Source: UBA1756 sp045222555
GTDB lineage: Bacteria > Bacteroidota > Bacteroidia > Bacteroidales > WCHB1-69
Direction of reading: 5' to 3'
Length of the DNA: 64,000 nt
Assembly: GCA_045222555.1 (NCBI GenBank)
Contig: JBGUYY010000113.1
Span: forward strand, 1 to 64,000
Shown: positions 54,440-62,680 of the stretch, piece by piece
Layout: the number at the start of each line of letters is the position of its first letter
Numbering within the stretch: the stretch's first letter is position 1
Notes under the pieces: model-generated
Seen by the model: only the letters and a program-made list of their open reading frames with translations
Told to the model about the DNA's origin: nothing
Database searches by the model: none
Translations under genes and position numbers: made by a program

Positions 54440-54447
54440 TAATTTTG
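54440..54447 (+). promoter_or_regulatory. -7 box TAATTTTG of the exonuclease gene
   Basis: Exact TAnnTTTG match 20 bases before the ATG at 54468. Confidence 0.7.
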
Positions 54448-54467
54448 CCGTCGCTTTTTTAAAATAG

Positions 54468-54968
54468 ATGAAAGACTTTGCCGCCATTGATTTTGAGACT
54501 GCTAACGAAAAGTACACCAGCGTGTGCGCTGTGGGGGTGGTGATTGTGCGCGACGGCCAAATCACCGACCGCTTCTACAGCCTCGTGAAGCCCACCCCCA
54601 ACTACTATCCGTGGTTCTACACTCGCGTACATGGCATCCGTTTCAAAGACACCGAAAACTCTCCGCTCTTCCCCGAGGTGTGGCATAAAGTGGAACCCCT
54701 CATCCAAGGCCTTCCGCTCGTGGCTCATAATAAGTCGTTCGACGAAAATGTGCTGAAAACTGTGTTCAAACACTATAGGATGCGCTATCCTAACTACCCG
54801 TTTTACTGCACGCTTATCGCCTCGCAGAAACTGCTTCCCTCACCCGATGTGGTAGTCAACCATCGCCTGCCTACCATCGCCAAATACTGCGGCTACGACC
54901 TCGAAAAGCATCATCATGCCCTTGCCGATGCGGAAGCCTGTGCCGCCATCGCCATTCAATTGCTGTAA
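54468..54968 (+). CDS. DnaQ-like 3'-5' exonuclease
   Basis: 166 residues, DEDDh class. Exo I motif AAIDFETAN (Asp8, Glu10), Exo II around VAHNKSFDENVL, and Exo III HHALADAEACAA. The fold matches the epsilon/RNase T superfamily, with only the nuclease domain and no fused partner. It may proofread or trim single-stranded DNA or RNA; the natural substrate is unknown. It is monocistronic, just after the terminator of the adhesin gene. Confidence 0.88.
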   Translation: MKDFAAIDFETANEKYTSVCAVGVVIVRDGQITDRFYSLVKPTPNYYPWFYTRVHGIRFKDTENSPLFPEVWHKVEPLIQGLPLVAHNKSFDENVLKTVFKHYRMRYPNYPFYCTLIASQKLLPSPDVVVNHRLPTIAKYCGYDLEKHHHALADAEACAAIAIQLL

Positions 54969-55223
54969 TTCTGTTTTTTTTTCTTCCAAAAACCTCTTTT
55001 TTGATATGCCAAAATTTGGCAATGTTTTTAAATTGTTAATATTTTTAATGAAAAATTAATGACTCATCATGGGGTTGTAATGGAAGTTTTATTGCGATTT
55101 AATTGTTTAATAATCAATTAATAATGAAATATATTTTATAATATAATGTGAGCCAAGGATGATTGATTTTATGAATGGAATAAAATTTTATTAACAATAT
55201 ATTTTCATTTAAAATTTCTATAG
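54969..55223. other. AT-rich intergenic region upstream of comM
   Basis: About 255 very AT-rich bases. I see no gene, RNA or clear terminator in it. The comM promoter follows at 55224. Confidence 0.4.
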
Positions 55224-55231
55224 TATTTTTG
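55224..55231 (+). promoter_or_regulatory. -7 box TATTTTTG of comM
   Basis: Exact TAnnTTTG match 36 bases before the ATG at 55268. Confidence 0.7.
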
Positions 55232-55267
55232 TGATGTTAAAAGTAACACAAACTAACATCACACATC

Positions 55268-55954
55268 ATGCTCATACGAACTCATAGTTGCGCCCTGATG
55301 GGTGTGTCGGCCGTTCCCATCACGGTTGAAGTCAGCGTAGAAATTGGAGTAGGCTATTTTTTGGTCGGATTGCCCGACAGCGCCATCAAAGAGAGCCAGC
55401 ATCGCATCGATACGGCGCTGAAAAACTACAATTTCAAGATTCCGGTCCGCAAAATCATTATCAATATGGCACCCGCCGACATCCGGAAGGAGGGTGCCGC
55501 CTTCGACCTCACGTTGGCCGTGGCCATCCTTATCGCCTCCGAGCAAATTAAGGGGGCGGAAATCGTGGAGGACTATTTTATTATGGGCGAATTGTCGCTC
55601 GACGGCACGCTCCAACCCGTCAAGGGCGTGCTGCCCATGGCCATTGAAGCTCGCCGCCGCCATAAAAAGGGCTTGATTGTTCCTATCCAAAATGCCCGTG
55701 AAGCCGCTGTGGTTCAGGGGATTGAAGTGCTGGGCGTGGAAAACATCAAGCAGGTCATCGATTTCTTCAACGAAGGTATCCCCATACCGCCCACCACCAT
55801 CGACATTCGGCAGGAGTTTCAGAACAGTCTCAACAATTACGAGTTCGACTTCGCCGATGTGAAAGGACAGGAAAACATCAAACGGGCGTTGGAAATTGCG
55901 GCCGCTGGCGGACACAATGTCATAAAAAAGGGTATGGATTTTCCACTTTTATAG
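55268..55954 (+). pseudogene. comM: comM (yifB), truncated before the ATPase motif
   Basis: 228 residues of a protein that is normally about 510 long. The N-terminal ComM/YifB domain is intact: MLIRTHSCALMGVSAVPI, FLVGLPDSAIKES, NMAPADIRKEGAAFDLTLAV and DFADVKGQENIKRALEIAA. The reading matches the family to GGHNVI (residues 214-219), where the next conserved residues would be the Walker A loop (LLxGPPGxGKT), but the sequence changes abruptly to KKGMDFPLL and stops. No remainder of the gene is in the window. ComM is a hexameric helicase that extends heteroduplex branches during natural transformation. The break point coincides with the start of the accessory region. Confidence 0.85.
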
Positions 55955-56298
55955 ACAACTGATTTACTGTTGTTTATAATTGTTTAGAATTTACCAAAAC
56001 AATCTATTGACATATAACTTCTTCATTGAAGAAGAAAACAGATATAATTAGTGTTTTTTCAATTTAGGGAGCAGACGATTGTTGTGTAAATAGTATATGG
56101 GGCAGTAAAAACTCCGAAAAATCAAAGATTTTACCTCACATCTCCATTTTTTTGAAAAACCGAAATCTCCATAATTGGCAACTTTCTTTTCAAAAATGAC
56201 ATTTTATTTGTGAAAAACTACCACAAATCATTATTTTTGTTTTTGTGGTTTTCGTATAGTAATTCGGTGTAAATTTGCACCAACTAAAAATAAGGACT
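55955..56298. other. Non-coding left end of the island
   Basis: AT-rich, no gene. It holds an imperfect inverted repeat (ATAGACAAC with GTTGTTTAT, about 55952-55978), a small palindrome CTTCTTC/GAAGAAG near 56019-56035, and ACCACAA opposite TTGTGGT near 56219-56249. These could be recombinase sites or regulatory structures. The -7 box TAAATTTG at 56270-56277 belongs to the small gene that follows. Confidence 0.4.
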
Positions 56299-56490
56299 AT
56301 GTTTGTGTTTTTGAAAAATATGAAAAATGAAGACCTCTATTTGAGGGCCGACCTGATTTCAGCTTTTCACATCCAAGACGTTGGTAGAGGCTGTGTCATT
56401 ATCACGGAGGAAGGAGAAAAGATAAAGGTAAAAACGTGTCGCCGTGACATAATACACCAACTGATAAAGTTGGGGTATTTATTTCCATAA
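56299..56490 (+). CDS. Small protein of unknown function
   Basis: 63 residues. The ATG at 56299 is chosen because the -7 box TAAATTTG (56270-56277) excludes the earlier TTG, and AAGGA lies five bases upstream of the ATG, an unusual Shine-Dalgarno-like match for this phylum. The body (DLISAFHIQDVGRGCVIITE, then KIKVKTCRRDIIHQLIKLGY) looks like a small beta-rich domain with a helix. No family is recognised. A terminator hairpin follows at 56531. Confidence 0.5.
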   Translation: MFVFLKNMKNEDLYLRADLISAFHIQDVGRGCVIITEEGEKIKVKTCRRDIIHQLIKLGYLFP

Positions 56491-56530
56491 CATATGGATG
56501 AGGCTCTGGAAACCACCAAAATCCGTTTGA

Positions 56531-56555
56531 AATAGAGCTGCCTAGCAGCTCTATT
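56531..56555. terminator. Hairpin between the small gene and umuC
   Basis: AATAGAGCTGC pairs perfectly with GCAGCTCTATT around CTA, with short T runs on both sides. It sits directly against the umuC stop codon and can serve both convergent transcripts. Confidence 0.65.
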
Positions 56556-57851
56556 TCACTTTAATCTTATAATATCGTTCCACCTTGTAGTGGGGTTTTT
56601 ACTCCTAAAATCGTGCTTGATTGAGTTGGCGAATACCTCTGCCTTCCCTTGCTCGTTTTTCTGTCTGTATTGTTGGGCTGCAAGGATTACCGTCTCGGTT
56701 CCATTCACTTTGTTGATTCGGTCAATCACTCTGTCTAATGACTTCAACTTCTCTAAACGTTCGGCGTTGATGTCAAACAAATTGAGTTGGATAGGAGAAG
56801 TGGGTGCTATACCCATTACAATCACTCCGGCTTTCTTGTACTGGTACCCCTCCTTATAAATGTCTTTTAAGACCCCGTGGGCGGCTTTCACTATCGTAGT
56901 GGTGGAGTTGGTGGCAGTGGGCAGCGAAGCCTCCTTAAACTGCCAGTATTGTGGTAAATCGTCCCTGAAGTAATTGGTATTGAGGAACACCCCGATGATG
57001 GATGCAACCGTCTTCTGTTTCCTCAATTTCTCGGCACATCTGGCGGCATAGTTGGCGACGTGTATCTTGATTGTCTCCAAATCAGGAACCATCCCGTTGA
57101 AACTACGGCTCGTGCAGATGCTCTTTTTCTTGGCCATTGCCTCGTTTGGAACACAGTCAATTCCGTTTAGTTCTGCCCAAGTACGATATATCACTATGTT
57201 GTTGAAGGTGGATTTCACAACCTCTTCTGGCAATGTGGCAAATTCATAGGCGGTATGTATCCCCAATGATTCAAGTTTTGCAGCATACTTTCTCCCAATT
57301 CCCCAGACATCATCAACAGGATACAGTTTCAACGCCTTAATTCTCTTTTCATCGGTGTCAATCATGCAGCAGTGTCGGTAACCGGAGTATTTCTTGGCGA
57401 AGTGGCTCGCCATCTTGGCAAGTGTCTTATTGGGGGCAAGGCCGATAGAAACGGGCACTCCGACCGATTTCTTGATACGATTGTGCAGGTTCTCACCCCA
57501 TTGCTTGATGTCGATGTGTTCCATTCCGTCCAAATAAACGAAACACTCGTCTATGGAATAACGGAAGTATTGAGGTGCTTCCTGTCGGATAATCTCGACC
57601 ACACGACCTGTTAGTTCTCCATATAGTTCGTAATTGGAAGAGAAGACCGCTATCTTCTGTTCGGAGAACTGTTCTTGAAGTTGGAAGTATGGAAGTCCGG
57701 CCTTTATACCGAGTTTCTTCGCTTCATTGGACCGTGCAACTATGCAGCCGTCGTTATTAGAGAGAACAACGACAGGTTTCCCGTTCAAATCGGGACGGAA
57801 AACACGCTCACAGGAAACGTAACAGTTATCACAGTCTATGATGCCATACAT
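56556..57851 (-). CDS. umuC: DNA polymerase V catalytic subunit UmuC
   Basis: 431 residues, typical UmuC length. Motifs: MYGIIDCDNCYVSCERVFRP (Asp6), VVLSNNDGCIVARSNEAKKL, YSIDECFVYLDG, and the helix-hairpin-helix DDVWGIGRKYAAKLESLGIH. The C-terminal part matches the UmuC-specific domain (ARCAEKLRKQKTVASIIGVF). It copies across DNA lesions with low fidelity. The umuD gene precedes it by only four bases. It differs in sequence from the polymerase at 32.9 kb. Island location suggests that it travels with the element. Confidence 0.94.
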   Translation of the reverse strand: MYGIIDCDNCYVSCERVFRPDLNGKPVVVLSNNDGCIVARSNEAKKLGIKAGLPYFQLQEQFSEQKIAVFSSNYELYGELTGRVVEIIRQEAPQYFRYSIDECFVYLDGMEHIDIKQWGENLHNRIKKSVGVPVSIGLAPNKTLAKMASHFAKKYSGYRHCCMIDTDEKRIKALKLYPVDDVWGIGRKYAAKLESLGIHTAYEFATLPEEVVKSTFNNIVIYRTWAELNGIDCVPNEAMAKKKSICTSRSFNGMVPDLETIKIHVANYAARCAEKLRKQKTVASIIGVFLNTNYFRDDLPQYWQFKEASLPTATNSTTTIVKAAHGVLKDIYKEGYQYKKAGVIVMGIAPTSPIQLNLFDINAERLEKLKSLDRVIDRINKVNGTETVILAAQQYRQKNEQGKAEVFANSIKHDFRSKNPTTRWNDIIRLK

Positions 57852-57855
57852 AAGT

Positions 57856-58293
57856 CTATTTCTTCCAGTTTCTTATGGTCCATACAACTACACCCCACAC
57901 CTCAAAGTCGTCACTGTCGTTGATTTTGATTGGGTGGTATTTCTTGTTAGCAGGACGGAGTTCAATGTATCCTTCGGACTTATGGGAGAGGTCAAGGAAC
58001 TTGATTGTAAATTCGTTATTCACGAAGGCGACAATCACGTCACCGTCAGAGGGTTCAACGCTACGGTCTATGATGGCGATGTCGCCGTCGTTGATACCGG
58101 CATCTATCATAGAATCACCATCGACACGACCGTAAAAGGTGGCTTCGGGGTGTTTGATTAGGTCACGATTGAAGTCCAAGGTGTCGTGCTGGTAATCCTC
58201 TGCCGGAGAGGGGAAACCAGCCTTGATGGAGTAGGCGAGCTTCAATTCGAGCTCTTGGCTGAACTCACTCGGGATTATGTGGATTGGGGACAT
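57856..58293 (-). CDS. umuD: UmuD, self-cleaving partner of UmuC
   Basis: 145 residues from MSPIHIIPSE; an in-frame start 12 codons earlier overlaps the neighbouring gene and is rejected. It belongs to peptidase family S24. Catalytic Ser61 is in RVDGDSMIDAG and Lys98 in NEFTIKFL; the likely self-cleavage bond is Ala25-Gly26 in KAGFPSPAEDY. RecA filaments would trigger cleavage to UmuD', which activates UmuC. I see no clear LexA box upstream; the neighbouring gene ends 13 bases away and may share the promoter. Confidence 0.92.
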   Translation of the reverse strand: MSPIHIIPSEFSQELELKLAYSIKAGFPSPAEDYQHDTLDFNRDLIKHPEATFYGRVDGDSMIDAGINDGDIAIIDRSVEPSDGDVIVAFVNNEFTIKFLDLSHKSEGYIELRPANKKYHPIKINDSDDFEVWGVVVWTIRNWKK

Positions 58294-58306
58294 ACACTTT
58301 CTATTT

Positions 58307-58711
58307 TCAATTATCAGTATTGGAGACACTGATGGTCAAAAGCCTGTCAAATGCCAACTTAAACCAACCCACTGCATCATATATTGCTTGTGAGGATTCA
58401 GCCCAATGGTTGTAATACCGCCATTGTGAGAATATCCCAGAACCCAACACTTTGACATCTATAATGGTATCTGCTATCCTTGCAAATGCTTCTTCTGAAT
58501 TAAATGCCTCGTCGCCATACTTTTCTCTAAATGAAGCAGCACAGTCCATTTCAAAGCCGAAGGAAACGCACTCTCTGACGAATACAGGAGAATCTATGAA
58601 ATAATATCTGTCTTCGGGTGGTTCTCGTTTCAAGTTTTTGAAATACTCAATATACTTCTTGCAGAAATCTTTTATACTTGTCGCTTGTTTGAAAAGAACT
58701 TCTTTATCCAT
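58307..58711 (-). CDS. Unknown protein upstream of umuDC
   Basis: 134 residues, no signal peptide. The sequence is rich in aromatic and acidic residues (PPEDRYYFIDSPVFVRECVS, then GSGIFSQWRYYNHWAE) and predicts mixed alpha/beta. No family recognised. It ends 13 bases before umuD and starts 67 bases after the restriction endonuclease gene, all on the same strand, so it may be transcribed with umuDC. Possible roles are a defence or regulatory accessory, but this is a guess. Confidence 0.5.
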   Translation of the reverse strand: MDKEVLFKQATSIKDFCKKYIEYFKNLKREPPEDRYYFIDSPVFVRECVSFGFEMDCAASFREKYGDEAFNSEEAFARIADTIIDVKVLGSGIFSQWRYYNHWAESSQAIYDAVGWFKLAFDRLLTISVSNTDN

Positions 58712-58778
58712 ATCATTCGGTTTGACTTAAGTAGCCAGAACACAGGACACCAGTGAATGAATACGATTAGGAATATTA

Positions 58779-59531
58779 TTATTTTGATGATGCTTTAAGT
58801 TCTGCTTTTGTGAGTTTTTTGGGGTATTTACTTTTAACATCCATCCATCTTGGCAATAGCAATTCCCTACCATAATAGTTTTTGTAATTAGTGCATAGTT
58901 TCTTTCCCCATTCTTCTGCTATTGTTGAACGTGTGTCGTGATAATCATATATGGTTTGTTCTAAAGCAGCTAAAAAATCCTCTAGACTCTCAAAAGTTTT
59001 ATAATCAACCTTTTCTGAATACCAAGTTGCTGGACGAATGTTGTTTATCACTTTATTACGATATTGGACTTTAATTGGCCATACACTACTTGAGCAGCTT
59101 ATTTCCCATACGTTTTTTAACCAAAAATCCTCAATCACAACTAAACCCCCATCTTCCATACGATATTTGATAAGTAGATATTTAGCGTGTAGTTTCCACG
59201 GATTATCTCTCACTTCGTTGATATATCCACGAAATGAACCTATATCAAAATTAGGACTTCCCGTAAAAGACTTAACTTCAAGCCAACCTTCTTTACGATT
59301 CTCTGTATCTAACCAGAAATCGGGAGATTCTTGTCTGGTGTTATGGATATTATCATATCCTTTATCGTTCAGCCATTTAGCCAACCATTCTTCTAAAATA
59401 TTACCTACCACATTATTCTGTTCTACTACTATATCAAAATCTCGAAGGTTGAATTTAATATAGCCATCAGAACCGACGAAACAAAATTCATCTTTCAATG
59501 CTGTATAAATTTCTTCTGCTGTTACTTTCAT
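58779..59531 (-). CDS. Type II restriction endonuclease, NgoBV-like
   Basis: 250 residues with a PD-(D/E)XK centre: SPDFWLDTENRKEGWLEVKSF gives Pro70-Asp71 and Glu85-Val-Lys87. The start (EEIYTALKDEFCFVG, then SDGYIKFNLRDFDIVV) and the segments FDIGSFRGYINEV and FWLKNVWEIS resemble the NgoBV family, whose known members cut GGNNCC. The C5 methyltransferase is 11 bases upstream and would protect the host. The NgoBV assignment comes from recalled family features, not a search; the restriction role itself is firmer. Confidence 0.7.
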   Translation of the reverse strand: MKVTAEEIYTALKDEFCFVGSDGYIKFNLRDFDIVVEQNNVVGNILEEWLAKWLNDKGYDNIHNTRQESPDFWLDTENRKEGWLEVKSFTGSPNFDIGSFRGYINEVRDNPWKLHAKYLLIKYRMEDGGLVVIEDFWLKNVWEISCSSSVWPIKVQYRNKVINNIRPATWYSEKVDYKTFESLEDFLAALEQTIYDYHDTRSTIAEEWGKKLCTNYKNYYGRELLLPRWMDVKSKYPKKLTKAELKASSK

Positions 59532-59542
59532 TTGTCAATATA

Positions 59543-60850
59543 TTATAATTTTTCCACTAATCTACTTGCTACTTCTTTAATTACAGGAACGACCACGGTG
59601 TTTCCCAAAAGGTCAAAACCATTAGCTTCGTCTATATCAAACTTAAACGATTCTGGATAACCAAACAACCTTAAACCTTCTCGTAATGTCAATGTGCGTA
59701 ACCCACCATTGTCTATCACATAAAGATGTTGCATATCTGTAGCTACTAAAGTAGGTGCTACTTCTTTTGGAGATAATATTTTTCCAACCTCAAAACTTAA
59801 TTTTCCTGCCACAATATTATATCCTTTGGGCTTGGTAGTGTCGCTAATTCTTCTGGATGTTGTTACCATCTTCCCATTTGGAGCTATATGTTCTTCTGTG
59901 ACTTGTTTTTTAGGATGCTCATATCTAACATACCCTTTAGTAGTTAAATCATCCAGCATTTCTTGCAAATTATCACTTTGATAAAAGGTTTCTATTTGGG
60001 ATTTAGTAAGTGGCATACCATCCATCCATTTTATTCCAATAATATCAGCCCATTTCTTCTTCCTTCTTTCTGTCAAAAGAAGATTTAATAAACGCTTTTC
60101 TTCGTCTGTTACAGACCCTTTAAGCTCTAAATCCCAACTGTGTATATTATCAGCACCGCCCCTCTTATCTTTAATGGCCTTACCAGATAACTCTTCTACT
60201 GTGAATTTGTCCAAAAGATGCTTTACAAATGGAGAATTAGATGTGGGCTTCCCGCTTTCAAGAATTTTTCCTAATAGCGATTGTTTATTTGTAAAATTGT
60301 CTAATGAAATTGGGCTGTCGCAGAGGTCTTTTCTTATTCCTATGATATAGATTCTCTTTCTAACTTGAGGGACGCCAAAATCCACGGAATTAAGCACTTT
60401 GTAAGACACCCAATAATCAGCAGCATCCAGATTGCTTAATATAACCTCTAAAGTATTGCCTCCATCGTGATTGGCAAGACCTTCCACATTCTCTAATATG
60501 AATCCCTTTGGCCTTTTTGCTCTGATTATTCTTTCTACATCAAAGAACAATGTACCCCTTGTATCTGCAAAACCATCCCTATTACCAGCTGCACTAAAGG
60601 CTTGGCAAGGGAATCCTCCGCATAATATATCAAAATCAGGGATACTACCAGCTTCAACTTTTGTTATGTCACCAGTAATTTTATCTTTGGGATGATTCTG
60701 TTTAAGGATTTTTATTGCAGATTCTTTGATTTCAGATGTAAAAACACATTTCGTGGAATAACCAGCCTTTCTCAAAGCCTGTTCTAATCCCAATCTAATT
60801 CCACCTATGCCAGCAAATAGGTCGATAAATCTGACTGTTTCTTTTGCCAT
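59543..60850 (-). CDS. C5-cytosine DNA methyltransferase (restriction partner)
   Basis: 435 residues. Motif I FIDLFAGIGGIRLGLEQ, motif IV GGFPCQAFSAAGNRDGF with catalytic Cys82, motif VI ENVEGL, motif VIII VRKRIYIIGIR, and motif X GLRLFGYPESF with GNTVVVPVI. A target-recognition region of about 150 residues lies between VIII and IX. It probably protects the sites cut by the adjacent endonuclease by adding a methyl group at C5 of cytosine. It has its own start region; no exact -7 box is visible. Confidence 0.94.
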   Translation of the reverse strand: MAKETVRFIDLFAGIGGIRLGLEQALRKAGYSTKCVFTSEIKESAIKILKQNHPKDKITGDITKVEAGSIPDFDILCGGFPCQAFSAAGNRDGFADTRGTLFFDVERIIRAKRPKGFILENVEGLANHDGGNTLEVILSNLDAADYWVSYKVLNSVDFGVPQVRKRIYIIGIRKDLCDSPISLDNFTNKQSLLGKILESGKPTSNSPFVKHLLDKFTVEELSGKAIKDKRGGADNIHSWDLELKGSVTDEEKRLLNLLLTERRKKKWADIIGIKWMDGMPLTKSQIETFYQSDNLQEMLDDLTTKGYVRYEHPKKQVTEEHIAPNGKMVTTSRRISDTTKPKGYNIVAGKLSFEVGKILSPKEVAPTLVATDMQHLYVIDNGGLRTLTLREGLRLFGYPESFKFDIDEANGFDLLGNTVVVPVIKEVASRLVEKL

Positions 60851-60912
60851 TTATAATAACACGTATTTGAATTGTAACATAATTTTCAGTATAAAGTAAT
60901 CTTGTAAGAATG

Positions 60913-61209
60913 TCAATGAACAAACAAGTATTTCCCAACAACATCCTCAACGGCTTCATAATCCACTTCGAGCCCACTCCCATCGTCCGCTTCACGAACC
61001 AAGTCCTTCAAGGGGTAGGTGTCCTCGTTGATTTCAATTTCGGCGACAGGACACACCTCGAAATCCAAGGTGTCCCCGTTTATCACCAGAGCATAGTCCC
61101 CACAATCGTCAAATGGGCTATATTCCTCCACGGCCTCACTTACCTTGTAACAATATGCCTTAAAGTCCTGATATGAAACAAAACCGTACTCGTCTTCTGA
61201 AATAATCAT
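60913..61209 (-). CDS. Acidic small protein of unknown function
   Basis: 98 residues, strongly acidic (EDEYGFVSYQDFKAYCYKVS, later DTLDFEVCPVAEIEINED). No signal peptide and no known family. Phage-encoded DNA-mimic or anti-restriction proteins are often small and acidic, and the neighbouring restriction-modification genes make that idea testable, but nothing in the sequence proves it. A -7 box (TATTTTTG) lies at 61230-61237. Confidence 0.55.
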   Translation of the reverse strand: MIISEDEYGFVSYQDFKAYCYKVSEAVEEYSPFDDCGDYALVINGDTLDFEVCPVAEIEINEDTYPLKDLVREADDGSGLEVDYEAVEDVVGKYLFVH

Positions 61210-61229
61210 AAGCCTTTCATTTTAAGTTG

Positions 61230-61237
61230 CAAAAATA
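61230..61237 (-). promoter_or_regulatory. -7 box TATTTTTG of the acidic small gene
   Basis: Minus-strand TAnnTTTG match 20 bases upstream of the ATG at 61209. Confidence 0.65.
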
Positions 61238-61300
61238 CAAAATAATCGAAAATGAATTTCCACTTGACCTATGTTTAAAGAAAAGAGTCTTGAGGATGAA

Positions 61301-61336
61301 AAGAGAATGCCGCCCGGATCCGGGCGGCATTCTCTT
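61301..61336 (-). terminator. Perfect 36-base palindromic terminator
   Basis: Arms AAGAGAATGCCGCCC and GGGCGGCATTCTCTT around GGATCC pair without any mismatch, with T runs on both sides. It ends the transcript of the serine-recombinase operon that comes from 62351. Confidence 0.85.
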
Positions 61337-61367
61337 TTTCAACAATCTTGATTAAAGTTTGTAATCG

Positions 61368-61556
61368 TCAAAGTTCAACTTTTTGACCATCCACAATCTT
61401 GTAGATTCTGAACCATTCCACATCGGGTTTGTCCAACCCCCAAAACTTGACCAAGTCATCCCTGCTCATCTCATAATAGGAGAGTGGGATGGAAAGGGTT
61501 GGTGTGAGTACGCTTGGATTCCCGACCTCCTTGATTTCCGCCATATACTTTTTCAT
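61368..61556 (-). CDS. Small protein at the end of the recombinase operon
   Basis: 62 residues (MKKYMAEIKEVGNPSVLTPT, then EMSRDDLVKFWGLDKPDVEW). The segment TLSIPLSYYEMSRDDLVKFW suggests a short helix-containing domain. No family recognised. Its start overlaps the stop of the 49-residue gene by four bases (ATGA), so the two are translationally coupled. The palindromic terminator follows. Confidence 0.5.
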   Translation of the reverse strand: MKKYMAEIKEVGNPSVLTPTLSIPLSYYEMSRDDLVKFWGLDKPDVEWFRIYKIVDGQKVEL

Positions 61557-61702
61557 CTCACAAACATTTTTCTTAACTTCCGTAAAGTATTGATGGCTCG
61601 GCCTGTTTTGCTTCTGGTGCTGCGAAGAGAGAGCCCATCTCTTAAAAGGTCAATCTCATAACCATACTGGATGAGATAGTCAAATCTGGTCTTACGTTCC
61701 AT
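61553..61702 (-). CDS. 49-residue basic microprotein
   Basis: ATG at 61702 to TGA at 61553. The product begins MERKTRFDYLIQYGYEIDLL and is strongly basic in its second half (STRSKTGRAINTLRKLRKMF). It lies 13 bases after the recombinase stop and overlaps the next small gene by four bases, so the three form a compact operon. The tight coupling is the main argument that it is real. Role unknown; a small DNA-binding helper of the recombinase is an inference. Confidence 0.55.
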   Translation of the reverse strand: MERKTRFDYLIQYGYEIDLLRDGLSLRSTRSKTGRAINTLRKLRKMFVR

Positions 61703-61715
61703 AATATTCTCCTTT

Positions 61716-62351
61716 CTATGCTACATCTACGAATTTCTTCTTTATTCTCTGAACTGTACTGATGCCTACACCTTCGTTTTTGGCTATCATACGGATGGGG
61801 TATCCCTTCCGTAATTGCTTGATGACGCCGGCATATTCTTCTTGCAGTTTCTCATCAGGTTTCTTATAACCCACCTTACGACCGACCTTGCCCCCTTCGG
61901 CGATGTACTTCTCTTTTCCCGAATTGAGTCTGAACTTAATGTTTTCACGCTCCATTTCAGCACAGGTGCCCAACACCGCCACAAAAATGGTGAGAAACGG
62001 ATGCTGGGTGCCATCCGAATTGAAGATGGACAACTGCTCTTTTTGGAAATACACGTTTAGATGATGTTCCTTACAGAGTTGGACATTGGCCAACACGTCA
62101 TCCACGTTTCGTCCAAGTCGGGATAACTCTGATATCAGAAGTGTATCAACATTATTATTGAAACAATAGTTGAGGCACTCTGTGAGGACGGGACGCTCTT
62201 TGGTCTTTTTTGCTCCGCTGATGTGTTCCTCGAATGTTTTCTCAACGATAAGAGAGTTGTCGTTGGCGTACTTCTCCAAATCACGGATTTGTCTCGATGT
62301 GTCCTGTCGGTCTCCGACCGAAGACACCCTTGCATAAATTGCTGCTTTCAT
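61716..62351 (-). CDS. Serine recombinase (resolvase/invertase family)
   Basis: 211 residues, standard small serine recombinase length. The catalytic Ser10 is in YARVSSVGDRQDTSRQI, with the conserved arginine region at SELSRLGRNVDDVL and a C-terminal helix-turn-helix (GYPIRMIAKNEGVGISTVQR). It joins two DNA sites through a covalent Ser-DNA link. It could invert or resolve a segment of the island, or contribute to its mobility, although large serine integrases are longer. Two overlapping microprotein genes follow. Confidence 0.92.
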   Translation of the reverse strand: MKAAIYARVSSVGDRQDTSRQIRDLEKYANDNSLIVEKTFEEHISGAKKTKERPVLTECLNYCFNNNVDTLLISELSRLGRNVDDVLANVQLCKEHHLNVYFQKEQLSIFNSDGTQHPFLTIFVAVLGTCAEMERENIKFRLNSGKEKYIAEGGKVGRKVGYKKPDEKLQEEYAGVIKQLRKGYPIRMIAKNEGVGISTVQRIKKKFVDVA

Positions 62352-62450
62352 ATTTAAATATCACTTTGAGTTTTTCGAATGCTTAAACTTGTGTTCATAG
62401 TGGGTTATCACCAATTATTCGAAAACAAAATGGATTGAACACATTTTAGG

Positions 62451-62648
62451 TCATTGTTCTGTCATTGATTCTTGCTCTTCTCTCTTTTTTAATTTTTCCA
62501 CGAGGTCATCGGCTCCCCACACAGCTTCATCAATAAGAGTGTTCATTGACATATTGCTGAAATCTGGGTTACTACAACGGCCGTTAAGGATGGCACATAA
62601 GGTGTTCTCGAAAATTCGGAGCCAATCTTCTTCAGTTTTGGGTTTCAT
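62451..62648 (-). CDS. Small protein of unknown function
   Basis: 65 residues (KTEEDWLRIFENTLCAILNG, then SMNTLIDEAVWGADDLVEKL), mostly alpha-helical and acidic toward the end. No family recognised. It has its own -7 box at 62673 and lies upstream of the recombinase in the same direction. Confidence 0.5.
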   Translation of the reverse strand: MKPKTEEDWLRIFENTLCAILNGRCSNPDFSNMSMNTLIDEAVWGADDLVEKLKKREEQESMTEQ

Positions 62649-62672
62649 AGCTTCTTTATTTTAAATCCACGG

Positions 62673-62680
62673 CAAAGATA
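62673..62680 (-). promoter_or_regulatory. -7 box TATCTTTG of the 65-residue gene
   Basis: Minus-strand TAnnTTTG match 24 bases upstream of the ATG at 62648. Confidence 0.6.

Noticed and set aside
55268..55954. Functional short ComM homologue
   Set aside because: The break point lies before the ATP-binding loop and the reading becomes non-homologous for the last nine residues, so a truncation is more likely.
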